A DNA stretch of 64,000 nucleotides from Phyllostachys edulis (lineage: Eukaryota > Streptophyta > Magnoliopsida > Poales > Poaceae). The notes under the pieces were generated by a model. The model was not told the DNA's origin and made no database searches. It saw nothing but the letters and a program-made list of their open reading frames with translations. The DNA is taken from positions 72,821,739 to 72,885,738 of the forward strand of contig CM070548.1 in NCBI GenBank assembly GCA_036346405.1. Reading direction: 5' to 3'. The position numbers and the translations under genes were made by a program. Positions 10,223-23,428 of this stretch are shown here, one piece after another. Positions within the stretch are counted from its first letter, which is position 1; each line of letters begins with the position of its first letter.

Positions 10223-10872
10223 TGTCATATTACCCAATTGGACCGAGCTACTCTTACTCCTACGAGCTGAGCTACGTCTATGCCATGATGTTGCGTCTAT
10301 ATGCAATGGTGTTGCGTCTACATGCCATGGTGCTGCGTCACCAATTTTTAGCACATGGGCTTTGTAATGAATGGGTTGATTTAGCCCATATGGTCGGCCA
10401 CCTACGGTTTTCAGTACTATTCACATGGTACTATTCACACATAAATAGTACCTGTGGCCGCCTCTTCATTCTCCCATACATAGTGGCCGCCACCCCTCTA
10501 GTTTCCTTGGGTTTTGTTGATTGAAGTTTAGCTTTGCTACTTTATTCTTTGTCCTCTTGTTCGGCGAGATCAACAGCGACATTGTATTCGGAACCTCACT
10601 TATCAATACAATTTTAATTCATATTTGTAATGCATCAGATTGCGTTTTACCTTGTTCTTGTGTGCTTCTTCGGTGTATGCAGGAATTGATCTTCGTGATC
10701 AGGTCATCCAGGTATTTGTGCACGGTTGATCACGACTTGTCGAGCAGTTCAACGATTGTGTGGTTTTGAGCCTTGCGAGTTCGTAGCCAGGATTGTGAGA
10801 GTTGAGCGACTTCTACCAAATTTACCTTCTCATCGAAAGATCAGGTCAAATCAGGACCTCCGTGGTTCATCA
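10223..10872 (+). mobile_element. Gypsy LTR (about 650 bp)
   Basis: The right end is firm: ..TTCATCA is followed two bases later by TGGTATCAGAGC, the initiator-tRNA primer site. The left end is inferred from TGTCATATTACCC. It contains three near-repeats of TGTTGCGTCTA around 10290-10345 and a TATA-like ACATAAATAG at 10439-10448. A broken gypsy gag follows downstream. Confidence 0.55.
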
Positions 10873-10874
10873 AG

Positions 10875-10886
10875 TGGTATCAGAGC
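10875..10886 (+). other. Primer-binding site (initiator tRNA-Met type)
   Basis: TGGTATCAGAGC is complementary to the 3' end of plant initiator methionine tRNA. It lies two bases after the LTR. Confidence 0.8.
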
Positions 10887-12418
10887 TTTAGGTTTATCGG
10901 AGTAGTAGATTGATTTCTGTTTTGTTTTCCTATAACCCATGAAAATTGCCCAAAAAATATATTGCATCTATCATCCATACCGAGCCCTCTAAATCCTTGC
11001 AATTTGTTTCTTTTAGTTTGCGTTGTTGAATTTTCATTGCATCATCGAGTCATTGTGCTGGTTTCTTTCTAGATTGGTCTAGTTTAGAGTTTCTTGCAAG
11101 TCATCTAGTTTTGCCGCAAGGTCATCATCCCCAATCTCCTGCCGCAAGTTCATCTCCTTGCCGCAGATCACATCTCTTGTGTTTGCTTCTTGCCGCAGGT
11201 CAGTACGCCCTTTTGCCGCACCAATCGATTTCGGCCAAGCCCTGCCGGTGCATCTCGTTGCTGAGCCCTGCCATTGCATCTCGCTGCCCTTCCCTGCTGT
11301 GGCACCCAGCGCGATCCACCGCTGCTTCCACTTGCTACCGCGGCGACCAAAGACCCTGCCGCCGCTACATCTTGCTGCCACGTTCCTTTGTCGCACCAAA
11401 CCATCCGCTACCTCGTGCTGCCCACCGATCCTTGCTGTGGCAACCGAAGTTCAATCAATCTCCTGCCACGGCAACCGAAGTGGCCGCCACAGCCTTCCCT
11501 GTCGCGCCAACCAAAGCCCTACCGTCGCGGCCTCCTACCGCTGCGACTCCTGCCACAGCGACCCTATACAGCCGCCACTTCCTCTCCTCAGAAGCAACCA
11601 CGATTCTTTGCCGCCTATTGCCTCGGAAGCGATCATATTTGTCGCGACCACCAAATCCGTCACGACGCCGATTTTCGCCATGTGAACAACCCAAAGGCCC
11701 TAATCGAATTCGGTTTTCAAGAGAAGAGATGGAATTTGAGTTCGACCAAAGAAAATCTGTTTTTGCTGAAGCAAATTAGGGTTTGACGAAGCAAAAAAAT
11801 TGGAATTCGCTTTTTCAAGAGTTTTCTGAGGTAAAAAAAGTGAAAAAAAGAAAGAAGAGGAAAAAGAAGAAGAAACAGAGAAGGACAAAAAAACAGAGAG
11901 AAAAAAAGAGACAAGAACGAAAAGAAATTCAGAGCTGCCTCCTTTCTTGACTTATTTCCTTATTCAAGTGGGCATAGTTCATCCATTGTTCTCTTGTTTT
12001 GATAGTTCTTGTGTTAGCCTTCCGTTGTTGCTCTTAGTCGTTCTTGTGAGTTGCTCTAGCTAGGCTTGGTTTAGACTAGGACCAGCACTTGTGACTAGTA
12101 CTTTGAACTACTTTTCAACTTTGCATACTAATTTGAACAATTGCTACTCCTTTGCTACATACTAGCTCTTCGAGCTCCACTTTCTACTAACTCAGTAGGT
12201 ATCATTCCTTGCAATCGTTGGGCTATTCACAAGTGAGAGTATCATGAACCAGCCATCGGTTGTACCACCTCCTTGCTGTATTGGTAAGAACTTGGTAAGG
12301 CGTTGTGAGAGAGTGACTTGATTCGACCTGACCAGCACCTAGTAGTTGATAGGGACATATACACTATACTTTGTTCTTTGTTTTCTACTAACAATGGCAG
12401 GGTCACACTGATCTACAC
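10887..12418 (+). mobile_element. Gypsy leader region before gag
   Basis: Non-coding leader. It contains a run of TTGCCGC/CCGCCGC-type units (11105-11690) that opens long Pro/Arg/Ser-rich frames in several phases at once. A purine-rich, A-rich tract follows at 11790-11930. No gag motif appears before 12.85 kb. Confidence 0.5.
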
Positions 12419-13813
12419 ATGGAGGGAACAACAACGAATACCCTCTTGCACATGAGGGCGAAGTTCCTCTCACACCTCACACGAGAGAGATTGTGCGGCG
12501 CTTTGAGGACTTGCTCGTTGAAAGCGTTCGCTATGTCTTGGATAAGATCAACGACAACTTCGCGGCGCTCTGTACACGTGTTGAGCTCCGTGTGCATTGA
12601 GCTCCTTGAACGGTGCCCACTTGTTGGAACCACGGCCCATGATGAGCCAGGGGTGGAGGACCCTTCTGTTCGCCGCACACCACCTGTTGCTCGCTCTTGG
12701 GCAGATGAGGTGGAAGAAGAAGACGTGAACAACTACACTGCTAATGTGGAAACAGATGGAATTAATGTTCACAATGATCATAACCATCATTGGCTTCGTC
12801 ACAATCGTCAAGGTATGGGAAGAAATCAACGTGAGGTACGTGACCATAATGATGCTTTTGGTAAAATTAAATTCACTACGCCTTCTTTTGCTGAAAAATA
12901 TGATCCTGATGCTTATCTCATATGGGAGCTCACCGTAGAACAAAAATTTGCTTGTCATGCATTCCTTGAAGATAAGAAAATTAGGGCTGCTACTAGTGAG
13001 TTTGTTGATTTTGCCTCTATTTGGTGGAGTAAATATGGTCGTACTCATCAGGACATACCTAGAACATAGAATGCTTTGAAGAGAGCAATAAGACATAGAT
13101 TTGTACCTTCATATTATTCTCGTGATTTGCTTAATAAATTGCAATGCTTAAGACAAGGTAGTAGTTATGTAGAGGATTATTATCAAGAATTGCAAACTGG
13201 TTTGTTGCATTATGGTTTAGATGAAAATGAAGATGCTAAGATGGCTAGATTTTTGAGAGGTTTAAACCATGAAATTCAAGACATACTTGATTACAAAGAA
13301 TACAATTCTATCACTCGCTTGTTTCATCTTGCTTGTAAAGCAGAAAGAAAAGTGCATGGTCGACAATCTCACTCTAGGGGCAGTTTTGGAGGATCTTTTG
13401 CAGGTCGGTTATGTTTGCAACAACACATAGCATCTTCTTCCACTTCTGGTTGAGATGCACCCTCCTCAAGCCGTGCACCCCCTACCGCTCCTTCCACTCT
13501 TGCACATGTCCTTGATGCAAGCAAATTAGCAAAGGCACAAGTCCCTACAAAAAGTGCTTCTTTCGCTGCTTTTACAGGGAGATCTAGAGATGTACAGTAT
13601 CACCATTGCAAAGGATTTCGGCAATTGATGCGCGATTGCCCAAGTTAGCGAGCTTTACTTATAAAGGCAATGGTGAGTACACTTTAGCTAGCGATATTGA
13701 GGAAGAACATGTTTTGGTTGCAGCTAACAATGCAGGTGACGAAATTGAGGAAGAACAATTAGGCCATGAGACATATGATAAGTACCAAAGCCTAGTTGTC
13801 CAATGTGTGCTAA
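12419..13813 (+). pseudogene. Gypsy gag, broken
   Basis: The core (12860-13360) reads KIKFTTPSFAEKYDPDAYLI, VEQKFACHAFLEDKKIRAA and SEFVDFASIWWSKYG. After a TAG at 13067-13069 the same frame gives RFVPSYYSRDLLNKLQCLRQ, VEDYYQELQ and YNSITRLFHLACKAERKVHG. This is the retrotransposon gag fold that packages element RNA. A nucleocapsid-like remnant (QYHHCKGFRQLMRDCPS) is at about 13588-13646. The region ends abruptly at 13813, where another LTR-like sequence begins. Protease and pol of this copy are absent. Confidence 0.8.
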
Positions 13814-16010
13814 TGTAACATCCCAAAAATGACCAAATATAAAAATACGAGATTTTTTAAAAAATTTATGTTATCTGTTGCCATTTTAATTGCATTCCTT
13901 TTTGGAAGTCATTCTGGCTGCGTTTTCTCCTTCTAGCCAGTGGTGTAAAAACATAAACCCTAAATACGGAAACCTTAGAAACCTAAATTGTAAAAGAAAA
14001 ATGAATGAATACAAGTAGATTGTCATAATAAAGTTAACCTAAAGTATCGCCCTTGTAAGTACTACATGAAGCGTAAACCCTAAAAATCAAAAGCATGCTA
14101 AAAACCTAATGTTCTAAATATTTAGTCATCGCATGAGAGTTTTCCTAGAAAAAGTCAAGAAAATAGCAATCATCACATTGCTTACTACTTTTGCCCTCTT
14201 CCCAATTATGCCCTAGCCTATTCCTCTCCTTCCTGTTCGTCTGGTCAAGCCACATGAGCATGAGATGCTGCCACCGCACCATCTCCTTCTATCAACCAAT
14301 GTAGCACAACTACTGCTTTTCTTCTCCCTCTTCCTTTTCTCAGCCATGCCAGAGTGCGTCGCCATGGCTCTGTCTCGACAACGTGCTCAAGAAGCTTCTT
14401 ATTTGCCCGCTTTGCCATGCTCGTCATCATCCACCCCATCGCATCCTTGCTCAAGCCCATGCATTGTCAAACCTCGCCGACCCATTTCATGGCGAACCAC
14501 CCTTGGCTCCTCCGCCTTCCCATTGTCCATAAAATGGCTAGCTCGAGCTCCCCATCGGCTTTCTTTCCCCCATCCTCACCCCATATCTTTGCGCCTAGCT
14601 TGAAACGAGCACCAGCTCGTGTAGAGCTCGCTTTCTGTGTTTCTACCGCTGCTTACCAATTCCGCCGCCACGGTGAACCCCATCGCCGGTAGACCGCATC
14701 ATGGCACGCACCAGCCCCCAAGGATCCTTTTCCCTCTTTCAATTGCAAGCTCAACCGGTCGAAACTACACGCATCAGCTTCTTCCCCAACTCCGACAGGA
14801 TAATGCTCCTACCACTGCAATCCCCACTCTAGTGAGCCATCCCCAAATTCGCTGCTATTGAAGCATCATCTAACCTCCCTTTTCCTTCCCTAGCCCTCAA
14901 TTTGGGTTGCCGTTCGCCCCAATGACACTGCCATGTCGTCCCCGTCGAGCCGCCACTGGCCCACGTCGTCGGACCACCACGACCTCCCTCCGCCTCCATG
15001 GTCTGGCCAGGTGAGTTCCCCGAAACCCACTGAAGCTCGTGCGCACGCTACTTTCCCTCTTCTCCCCCTTCGGTGCCGTTGCCATGGTTGTCGTGTTGCC
15101 ATTGCAGCCGGGCGCAGCCGTGCCGCCTCTGTGGCCCACCTTCATCGATGCTAGGACTACCCATGTATTCACCTCCCTTTGTGCAATCCATTTTAGCCAT
15201 TTTCGGCCGCCACCAGTGTTCCCCTCACCATCGGTGAAGCCACGATCGAGCCGCTCCGGCCCTCCTATGTTTCCCTGTATCCCTCTCTATAAACCTCTGT
15301 GCATGTGTATGTTTACATGTAGCCCTGTGTCTAGGAGTATCCAAATGAACATAAGGTTATATGCTGTAATCCAACAACATCATGTCTTCGGGTAATCCTA
15401 GCATAGTAACCCTTAGCACGTGTAGTTACGGATCAACCTAACATGATAGGTTTACTTGAGCATAAGTCAAGCCACGCTAGTAATAAAGCTAGCTAGTACA
15501 TCATTAACAGTTATATCAGAGACTTTCAATAGAGGTGCTGCTAAACCATAAGGATAAGAGATGATCATGTAAACAGTGTCCATGCAACCGCTTAACCCCA
15601 GGACAATAACTGTTGTCTATTAAAAGTTAGTTTACTCAACAAAGATGAATATTAACTAGAGTAATGATATGACCTGTACACTTCACCTGTAATTAGGTCT
15701 TCTCGGCAAATAGGAAATAGTAGCTAGAATAATCATTAGAGCAGCTAGGCGCAGCGTGAGCAATGGTGGTATGTCCCCTAGGAGATGAGAGAAGTTCATC
15801 CACTAGGCATCGCTTAGGCTCTAGCCACCATCCACCGCTATCCGTTCCCAATGATCGGACAATTGGTGATCCAAGAGCAAATCTGAGAGTCATACCTAAA
15901 CCATGTAATCTCTCCCATATCGGTAACCATTGAGAAATGTTCCTGCGTACATTCTCTCTTTCCCTGTGAGATTTATCTACTTTCATCTGCGGTATTTCTT
16001 TCATCAGCTT
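13814..16010 (+). mobile_element. LTR-like block starting TGTAACATCCC, inserted in gag
   Basis: It starts TGTAACATCCC exactly where the gag frame is lost. This resembles the start of the firm LTR at 17760 and fits long Tekay/Del-type LTRs. It includes a GC-rich part (14.2-15.2 kb) with composition-driven frames and a possible TATA (CTATAAAC) at 15287-15294. It is cut on the right by the Tat LTR at 16011, so its own right end is unseen. No coding was recognised, and an internal non-LTR part cannot be excluded. Confidence 0.5.
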
Positions 16011-16861
16011 TGTCAGAATTTTAGAACCGATCTTACGTAATGATTGTTTGATTCGGGGGGTCTCCAAGACTCAAATTATGCAGAGAGAATGACACGTGGA
16101 TTTTTATATAGGTTCAGGCCTTCTCTGGGGAGAATCAACCCTACTCCTGTGTGGATATATTGAGTATGCTGGTTACAAATCAAGAGAAAGACTCGAGTGT
16201 AATGTCTTCTGCTCCTGATTGTGCTCTCTCCCCCCTGTCGTCTGATGATTCCACCCTTTATATATTGCTCGAAGTAGGCGGCAGTTTCTCCAGTTCAAAG
16301 GGCGCCTCAACGCTTTAGATGATGGAGTCGTTACTGGAGATTGTTGCCACAGTAGTAACGTTCCCACGTCGCCAGACAGTTATCATCAGGACAGAGAGTT
16401 AAACATGTCATTATTTTAGAGAATAACAGCGTAATTAACTACCATATCTTTAAATATAGTGCAGAAGATTCCCTGATCGACTAGGCCCACATGTCAGTAA
16501 ACCCCATCGACTAGGGACTGGTCGTAGAAGAGCTTACGACCAGGTGGTGGTCGTAGTAAAGCTTACGACCACAGACTGATCGTATGAGAACTTATGATTA
16601 GGGGGATAGTCGTAGAAAAGCTTACGACCAGGGAATGGTCGTAGAATAACTTACGACTATAAGTTAGTCGTAGAAAGACTTATGATCATAGGGTAGTCGT
16701 AGAAGGACTTATGACTATGGGGTGGTTGTAGAAGAACTTATGACCTCCAGCTTCTCCCTTATGAATATTAAGAGGTGTACTTAAGAACCATATGATGGTA
16801 TTATTATCCGTAATAAGAATTATAGATAAATAATTAAATGTGGATTATTAGATCCTCGTCA
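16011..16861 (-). mobile_element. Tat-type gypsy copy A, 3' LTR (851 bp)
   Basis: On minus it runs from TGACGAGGATC to ..AAAATTCTGACA. The internal side (16862-16880) shows a polypurine tract reading AGTTGAGGGGCTAGA on minus, so this is the 3' LTR of a minus-oriented element. It aligns by eye along most of its length with the split LTR at 30176-41240. It contains a hairpin array at 16512-16745 (see separate entry). Confidence 0.85.
16512..16745. repeat. Hairpin minisatellite array in the Tat LTR (about 8 units)
   Basis: Units of 28-29 bp each contain an inverted repeat of the form GGTCGTA - loop - TACGACC. Arms extend differently in different units (CTG..CAG at the first, GTG..CAC at the second), keeping pairing. 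The same array is in the other LTR at 30292-40752. Confidence 0.85.
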
Positions 16862-17759
16862 TCTAGCCCCTCAACTTCAAGTGAAAATAACTTACTTGGA
16901 AAAGGAGCCGTAGATGATCTTACGACCAGTAGGTGGTTGTAGAATGGTGGTCGAAGGAAAAGTTATTCGACTGGTATTTCATTTGACCATAAATATACTT
17001 GATCAAGAAAGTTGTTGGAAATCTTACGACTTACAAGGTGGTCGTAGAAGATCTTACGACCACAAGGTGGTCGTAGTACTATAATCAGAAGTAAAACCTT
17101 TCCGAATGCTGTTTCATTTGACCAGAAATAGACTTGATCAAGAAGGTAATTTCGCTTGAGGTGTAAAGATAAACTCGGTTTTCTCGATCAGACAAATTAA
17201 AGAATCTCAATCGACTCTCATAGACCTGTCTGTTGGAGCAGTTCCCGAAGAGGTGGCAACTATTGGTTGCCACGTCTTTAACTCAAGCGCGTGGTTATAA
17301 AAACTTACCGTGGGTGAGACTTAGTGTTTACCTTTCCCCAAATCGCTTCCACTGTTCATCGAGTTTTTGCGTTCTCCGCTGCCAACCAAATCGTGCACCT
17401 CCTTGAGACCTTTCCTAATCCAAATCTCCTTCCCTTGAGAAAGATTGCCGGAGCCGCTTCCCAGTGGGCCAAATCGGAGATGGATGCGACCAAGATGAAG
17501 TCTCTGGTCGTCGTCGAGAAGATCCCAAAGAGGGAGTTTGTCTAATGGATTGAGGCTGCTGGGCAACATTGGCCGTCATGAGAGATTGGACAGATTCCCG
17601 TCTTCCAGGTGTACTGTGAGTGTGGCCTTCGATTGCCTGCTCACCCTTTTCTCACACTCGTACTCGAACACTTTGGGCGTGGAGTTGGTGAACCTTGTTC
17701 CCAATTCCATCACGATGTTGGGCGTGCTCATTTACTTGTGCGAGGACTACCTGGGGGTT

Positions 17760-20700
17760 TGTAACATCCCAAATTTCCTGAGTTTTTGAAAATTTTCAAA
17801 ATTTAAAAATAACCATTTAGTTTTATTAATTTGCTAAAGCTTAATTTGAAATTTAGAATTTAAAAGCAATTTAACTTGAATTAATCCAACTTCAATCAAT
17901 TCAAAAGTTGGTTTAATTGAGCTTTCTGGATTTTATCGGTTTAAAAATAAAAAATGTTACTTTAAGCCTTTTCTTGGATTTTGTTGGTTTTTTAAAAGAG
18001 GTTTTCCTTTTGACCCTATGTTAAAAATAATTAATTGCAAAAATTAAAAGCAAGAGTTAAGCTAAAAATATTTTTATTAAATTCTAAATAATTCAAGAGA
18101 TTTATGTGCATTTTTCTTAAATTTTTGGACGGCTTTAGCTATTTTCTAAAAACTTTTTTGCTTTTTCGAATTATCTTTAAATCAAAAATAGTTTAAATCC
18201 CCTTAACCTTTTGGGCCGAATTCCTTCGGCCCAATTCCCTTTCCTCCTGCGTGGCCTAGTGCTACTGGCACGCTTGCTGTGATTTCAAGACTCTCCATCG
18301 GACCTGATCCGATCTTGATCGGACGGCTCCCAACCCCGCGCCCTTCCTCGTTTTCCCCCTCTCGCTCGCTGCCCGATGGGGCCGCCCTGTCAGCCACCCC
18401 CGGCCCTTCTTCCTCCTCCCGCCCGCTGGGCTCACATGGCATGCGTGTGCGTTTCGCACCGGCGCCGCCTGACCCATCCCGATCATCCCCTGCCACCCCG
18501 TCACGTGCATTTAATGCGGCCCTTGCCGCGCCCGTTGCCGTGCGCGCCTCCCCCTCCCTTGCCTCATCCCATCCGCGCGAATTCGCCAGGGCACGCAAGC
18601 CCTTCGTGAAACCCGCCACCGCTCCGCATGTGTTCGCCTCCTCTGGACCTACCTATGCCTATTTAAGGGGAGCACCGAGCGCCCCTCAGCCTCCTCTTGC
18701 TCTTGCCCCCACTCACTCTCCCTCTCTCGTCTTCTCGCCGCTGTATTTCAAGCTTTAACCGTTGCTGCCGAGCTTCACTCCACATCTGCCGCTGCCGTCG
18801 AGCCCCCTCCGGCGCCGACGCCTCCACATACGGGTTCGCCAGGCCGCCGCCTCTCCCGTGTGCACCTCCTCGGCCCTGGAAGCCCCTCGAACCGCCTTCG
18901 CTGCATCCAACCGCCGCTCTTCATCTTCGCCGCCGGCCTCCCCTTGTCGCCACATCCTCGGTTACGCACACCAAGACGCCGTGAGCTCCCTTCCTCCGGT
19001 GTCCTCGCCACGGCCATCTCCGCCAAACACCCGTGACCCTTGGTCCTCTTGGCGCCACGGGTCCGACGTGGGCGCCACTGTGGCACCTAGTCGTGACCAC
19101 CTCAGCCCTTTGCTGACGTGGCTGCCCCATCAGCAAGCCCACGTGGCTTTTCTCGGTTTTTCTTCAGAAAAATAAACCGGAAAAATCAAGAAAATCCAGA
19201 TTTCATCATTTTATGCAAATTCAAACTTCCGAAGGCCATAACTTCCTCATTCGAACTCCGATTCAAGTGATTCAAATTTCTAAATTCCTATAAATTCATT
19301 ATCTTTCTATTATTATTTATTTAGTATTTATTTGGTATTGTTTCATTTATTTAGCTTTGTTCGCACGTATAGATTCCGGTGTTTCGGAAGAATTCGTGGA
19401 CCTGACGACCGAAGTTCTCTACTCTTCAACGAAGGCAAGTCATAGACCTTTGATCATACTGAACCCAATTTATAAAAGTATATTGATTGATATAAACATG
19501 CATTGCTAATTTTATAATAAATAGTTTCGGGAATAGTTAATTACCTAATTGCTATTATGCCTCCTTGCTAAATTGCATTGACATGTATCCTTGAATGGCA
19601 TAAATCCTTGGACACCCTAGGATGGATAATTATTAGTTGAAAATTATTGTACTACCAACCTGGGTATCGTAGATGTTTAGCCAATGCTCTAGTTACACGA
19701 TAGACTCACGATCACATACTCAAGAATGATTGAACTTGACTTAATGATATATGAAACTATGGTGCAATACCACTGTTGTACAACTGTGGTGTGAGATCAC
19801 AGTTGTGTCAATTGTGTTGCGATGCCGTTGTTATTAAAATTTGTTGTGCCATGGCAAGGGTTATCATTTGGCCGGGTTGAACGAAAATGATTTAAGCTCA
19901 GGTGAGTGGTTGGATGGAAAAGGAGGAATGCGCGAGGCAGTGCGGGGGGCATATTATAGGGTACGGGAGGTACTTAGGTATGCGAGGCACATGGAATGCG
20001 GAAAGTCTCGCCTGAGCAACCACTAAGGACTTAACTTCGTAAGCCATTGATCTAGGCCATACCGTGCAACCACAAGTTCATTTATGGGGTGGACCTGACC
20101 AACTAATTAGCAATGTTTTGATTTGGTTCTGTGTTGGTTGTTGAGCGGCGCAAGAGGGGGGGGCCAGAATGATGAATCCTTAGCGAGTAGAACCGGGTCA
20201 AAGCAAAACTTTGTAAAGGCCTTGTGATAATCTCTTAGTCGCACACCTCGGAAGTGTGTTAAATGGACATTATAAGATGATTATCTCTTGTGGGTCAAGC
20301 TGTACAACCTCTGTAGAGTGTAAAACTATTCGAATAGTCGTGTCCCTTGTTATGGATAATGTCTGGTGATTTCACACGAGGGGTAGACTTTTATAAAAAA
20401 AAATGTTGGAATGAGTTGGTCGAATCTTGTAGATGGTTGGGAAGTGAACAAGGTGTTCACTTGTTGTTGAAAAGAAACTTGATTACTTATGTATTAATCT
20501 TTTAAATTATGCTTTACAATCTAGTTAATGTATTTACTGTCAATATTGCTTTCTGCAAAATAGCCATAAATCTATCCTTGTCAAACCTTGCATAAATACT
20601 ACTTGCATACATTTCTCTGTGACTTGCTGAGTACATTCAAAGTACTCACGGCTTTATGCCCTCTGATTGATCAGTCGCTAAAGAAGAACCAGGAAGCACC

Positions 20701-21029
20701 GAGTTCTACGAAGAAGACTACTTTGAAGACTTTGTGAACTAGGTCGCGTCCTTCACTCGATTGCCTGTGGGCACATCGGATGGCCACCACGAGATGTTTT
20801 GTTCACCGCTGCAAGTTTGTCTTTTGGTGTTAAGCCCTATGTGGCAGGCTTTGTAAGACTTGACCATAAGGTCTTTTGCTACTATTAATATTAATTTGTC
20901 TGCTTCATCTATAGTTTGTTGTATGGATATGATTTCATTGATGTTGTAACTGTGTGAGCTAGCTACTGGTTATGGGACTAGTTCAGAATACACAGAGGGT
21001 CCCGGAGTTGCATATCCGGGGTCCCGACA
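17760..21029 (+). mobile_element. Probable solo LTR (3.27 kb, Tekay/Del-like) nested in the extra ORF
   Basis: It starts TGTAACATCCC and ends GGGGTCCCGACA. Flanks are GGGTT (17755-17759) and GGATT (21030-21034), a 5-bp duplication with one mismatch. Joining the flanks restores the interrupted coding sequence (CEDYLGV to LADLELFQYF). No gag-pol is present inside. It contains a hairpin TGAGTAC/GTACTCA at 20628-20648, in the same setting as the TGAGTC/GACTCA hairpins in the LARD LTRs. The family assignment rests on length and ends only. Confidence 0.7.
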
Positions 21030-21687
21030 GGATTCTGGCCGACTTGGAATTATTCCAGTACTTCTACGGGATGACCAAGCTAGCGGGAATCGCCGGTAGC
21101 TGTAGTCTGAAGCTCCACGATGGGAAGCCAAAGGAGTACATTCAGATGTTCACCCGGTCGTCATAGTCGGGATAGAAGAAGAGGTGGTTCTACTGAGAGA
21201 CGACCAGAGAAGATAGCCTCTCTTTCGCTGGGATTGCCACTGAGAAGAATTCTTTCTGGGTTTCGACTCTCAGGGATCTTGGCCGAATCGCCCCTTACAT
21301 TCAAGCCATCAAGGACTTGAAGAAAGAGGGGCTTACCGGATGGCACGTGGTGAAGGATTTCATCACGCGCCGCATTAGCCCTCTGAAGAGGAGGGCTCAT
21401 CCCATGTGGAGGTACTAGGGGCCAAAAGACCCGACCAGGGATGACGAGAAGGGTAAGTAAATTTCCAATCTTAGCCTTCTTTCTGTTGATTTCAAACTTG
21501 GCTATTGAAAGTTTACTTACTCCTACAGATCTCTCACAAGCGAAAATTGACGCTCGAGTTAAGCTCATTTATGAGAAATCCCCGCCACCCAATGTGGTGG
21601 CTCCTCAAATCCTGGCAGCCCTGTCCGCAAAGGACAAGATGGAACGCCTAAAGGTAATCAAGAATCGATTTCATCTTCAGGATTTTG

Positions 21688-21796
21688 TAGTCGTATAAAA
21701 ACTTACGACTAGGTACTAGTCATAGGAAGACTTACGACCAGAAAATTATCGTAGAAAAGCTTACGACTAGGTGTTGGTTGTAGAAAACTTACGACT
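21688..21796. repeat. TCGTA/TACGA hairpin units inside an intron of the extra ORF
   Basis: About four units of the LTR-type inverted repeat sit in the inferred intron 21654-21829. Examples are ATCGTAGAAAAGCTTACGAC and AGTCATAGGAAGACTTACGA. Confidence 0.75.
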
Positions 21797-23261
21797 GCTT
21801 AGTAATATTTCTTTTTCTGATTTATGTAGAAAGTGGGTATGGAAGACCGTCAGGAAGATGAAGAGGTCAAACTGATGGTCATCGGCGTAGTGGCGGAGCA
21901 AGTCGAGGCTCCTTTGGCCAAAAAGTGTCAACTCGTGAAAGTCGCCGACAAGGGAGGCACAAGTTCAAGCTCTGCTGCTCCGACCGGGCCCTTTGCAAAA
22001 TTCACTGCAGAGAAGGCAAAGGCGACTGAAGCACTCAAACACAAAGCCCCCAAGACCAAGGTACCCTTCTACTACGACAATAAGACTTTTGTAGTTTTGC
22101 CTCCTGTGGCTTTGTCAAGCAACAAGAAAAGGAGAACTGGAAGAGTTTTATGTCTTTTGTGAAGGAAACCGCTGCACTAGTAGTGCCTATGGTCAAGGGA
22201 AGTGCTGCCCTTGGGGTGGTCGAGACAGGTCTCGGCCATTCGGAGAGCTAGGAGGCTCAAGGAGCGGTAGTGCTCGCTCATGACCCATGATCAGACGTGG
22301 TCGTGGCTGATCCCATTCCTCAACTCGAGTTTCGATCAGACGTGGTCGAAGAGAAGAAGTCAAAGAAATCTTCTTTAGGAAAGGTTTCTTCCAGATTCAA
22401 GATCAAATCCGGGAAATAAAAGTATGTAAAAAGACAAAAGTGTAAGAACAACATTTACCTTTTGCTTTTTACCATTTGATGTGTTTTTTTTGGTAATCTT
22501 AGTCCGACTCTTCCAGCCCTCAAGGACGTTCCTGTCGAGGAATCCGCTGCTATTTCTCTGGCAGTTGGAGAAATGACAGTGGCGGTGGTCGAAGGGTCAT
22601 CCACCGTCCAAGTGGTGGAAGAAGTCATTGCTGGCAAAGCGATTGCGACCACAGGTGTGGTCGTGGAGGCAAAGGCGAAAACAGCGCATGTTGCAGCAGA
22701 GGCATCAGGCCAAGATGATGGATCGTTGGTCCACCGCGCTGGAAAGGAAGTCGCCGTAGACGTTTCCCCCGGTCCCCAAGGAGGAGCTGCCGTCACCGAA
22801 TTAGAAGAAGAAGAATATGTCAACTTCTTTTCTGACTTCTTCGGCCCGGCTTCCGTTGCGGGGTCTTCTGGTTTCAGGTCTCATAACCGAGTTCGCCACC
22901 CCAAGGACATTCCTAACAGGGGAATGTTTTCAATGACGAGCGTCTCGAAAATGTGTGGTGGAATCGGGTTCAAGATATTGATGAACTGAAGAACCCTACA
23001 AGTGTACTTTCCATGTTTGCTCAAACGAGCATTAACGTAACTGCTTGTTACCCAACATTTATATATGTGACTTTTCTCGCTTCTCACTATCTTTCTTTAT
23101 ACAAAGAGAGCAAATTGTCACTGTTGCAGAGTACAAACGACAACTTGTGCAGCTGCGACAGGAGACAGTGGAACTCTGCGAGCAAGCATAGAAATGGTAA
23201 GTCACTGTTACTCGTAGTCGTTTATGTTTCGACCACTTGCCCAGTGTTCATGAGAATTGTC

Positions 23262-23428
23262 ATAGAAGAACTTATGACTAGGTATTAGTCATAGGAGGAC
23301 TTACGACCAGGGAATTGTCGTAGAAAAACTTACGACTATGTACTGGTCGGAGAAGAACTTACGACCAGAGGATTGTCGTAGAAAAACTTACGACCAAGTA
23401 CCGGTCGTAGAAAGACTTACGACCGACA
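23262..23428. repeat. Second internal hairpin-unit array
   Basis: Six units such as TTGTCGTAGAAAAACTTACG and GGTCGTAGAAAGACTTACGA, spaced about 29 bp. They directly precede a coiled-coil-coding segment. Confidence 0.8.

Noticed and set aside
11111..11786. Long Pro/Ser/Arg-rich open frames (up to 222 codons) on plus
   Set aside because: Three overlapping phases are open at once because of CCGC/TTGC-type repeats in a gypsy leader. No domain, no gene context.
14245..15395. Pro/His-rich frames suggesting a small secreted or proline-rich protein
   Set aside because: They are in the LTR-like block starting at 13814 and have no conserved motif. Opposite-strand frames are equally long.
18203..19175. 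Several GC-rich frames of 100-160 codons on both strands
   Set aside because: They lie inside the nested 3.27-kb LTR (17760-21029) and overlap each other on both strands. Composition artefact.
23262..23428. Possible microRNA precursor from the TCGTA/TACGA inverted repeats
   Set aside because: Stems are only 7-9 bp with multiple tandem units; too short for a plant miRNA foldback. A small-RNA source cannot be excluded but has no support here.
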